From: Elephas maximus indicus
Taxonomy: Eukaryota > Chordata > Mammalia > Proboscidea > Elephantidae
Length of the DNA: 64,000 nt
Reading direction: 5' to 3'
Assembly (NCBI RefSeq): GCF_024166365.1
Contig: NC_064827.1
Coordinates: 75,469,135-75,533,134 of the forward strand
The notes beneath the pieces were generated by a model that saw only the letters and a program-made list of their open reading frames with translations, searched no databases and was not told the DNA's origin. Shown one piece after another: positions 43,396-64,000 of this stretch. Every line of letters starts with the position of its first letter. The first letter of the stretch is position 1. Position numbers and translations under genes: made by a program.

Positions 43396-64000
<20,605 letters not shown>

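Overview
The window is mammalian nuclear DNA: short exons with GT/AG junctions, long introns, and MIR, L2, L1 and MaLR-type repeats. About a dozen copies of a SINE carry a tRNA-derived head (ggagccctggtggtgcaa) and a body containing motifs such as gttgctgtcaagttg and gactcatggcgac. I recognise this as AfroSINE, which is confined to Afrotheria. The source is therefore probably an elephant or a close relative such as a sirenian or hyrax; the sequence alone does not settle the species. The gene order matches the human 9q33.3 interval PSMB7 - ADGRD2 (GPR144) - NR5A1, of which the last two are seen here.

Layout. 1-16.1 kb is intergenic: MIRs, AfroSINEs, L1 tails, a MaLR-type LTR, a decayed endogenous retrovirus fragment and a near-perfect 221-bp tandem duplication. 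16.2-37.8 kb holds ADGRD2 on the + strand. It has a GC-box region with a possible untranslated first exon, a tentative start-codon exon, a 37-bp microexon, a lectin-like exon, a pentraxin exon, GAIN/GPS exons, seven-transmembrane exons and a C-terminal tail. 38-41.9 kb is the gap between two convergent genes. 41.9-62.5 kb holds the 3' part of NR5A1 (steroidogenic factor 1) on the - strand: the last four coding exons (human exons 4-7), with the DNA-binding-domain exons lying beyond the right edge.

Main observations. ADGRD2 is open and correctly phased across all recognised exons except for one in-frame TAG at 32657-32659, in the third intracellular loop. It would remove TM6, TM7 and the tail, so this looks like a recent or polymorphic inactivation of an orphan adhesion GPCR. 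NR5A1 is intact over the visible 379 residues. Its introns contain two stretches that look like conserved regulatory DNA, one in intron 6 (about 48.3-48.8 kb) and one in intron 4 (about 57.96-58.35 kb). In mouse these introns carry the hypothalamic/pituitary and fetal adrenal enhancers respectively. A 75-bp block next to the intron-4 candidate is duplicated 1.66 kb away.

No CRISPR, phage, bacterial or other foreign system is present. Repeat family names and the conserved-element calls come from reading the sequence by eye, not from a database search.
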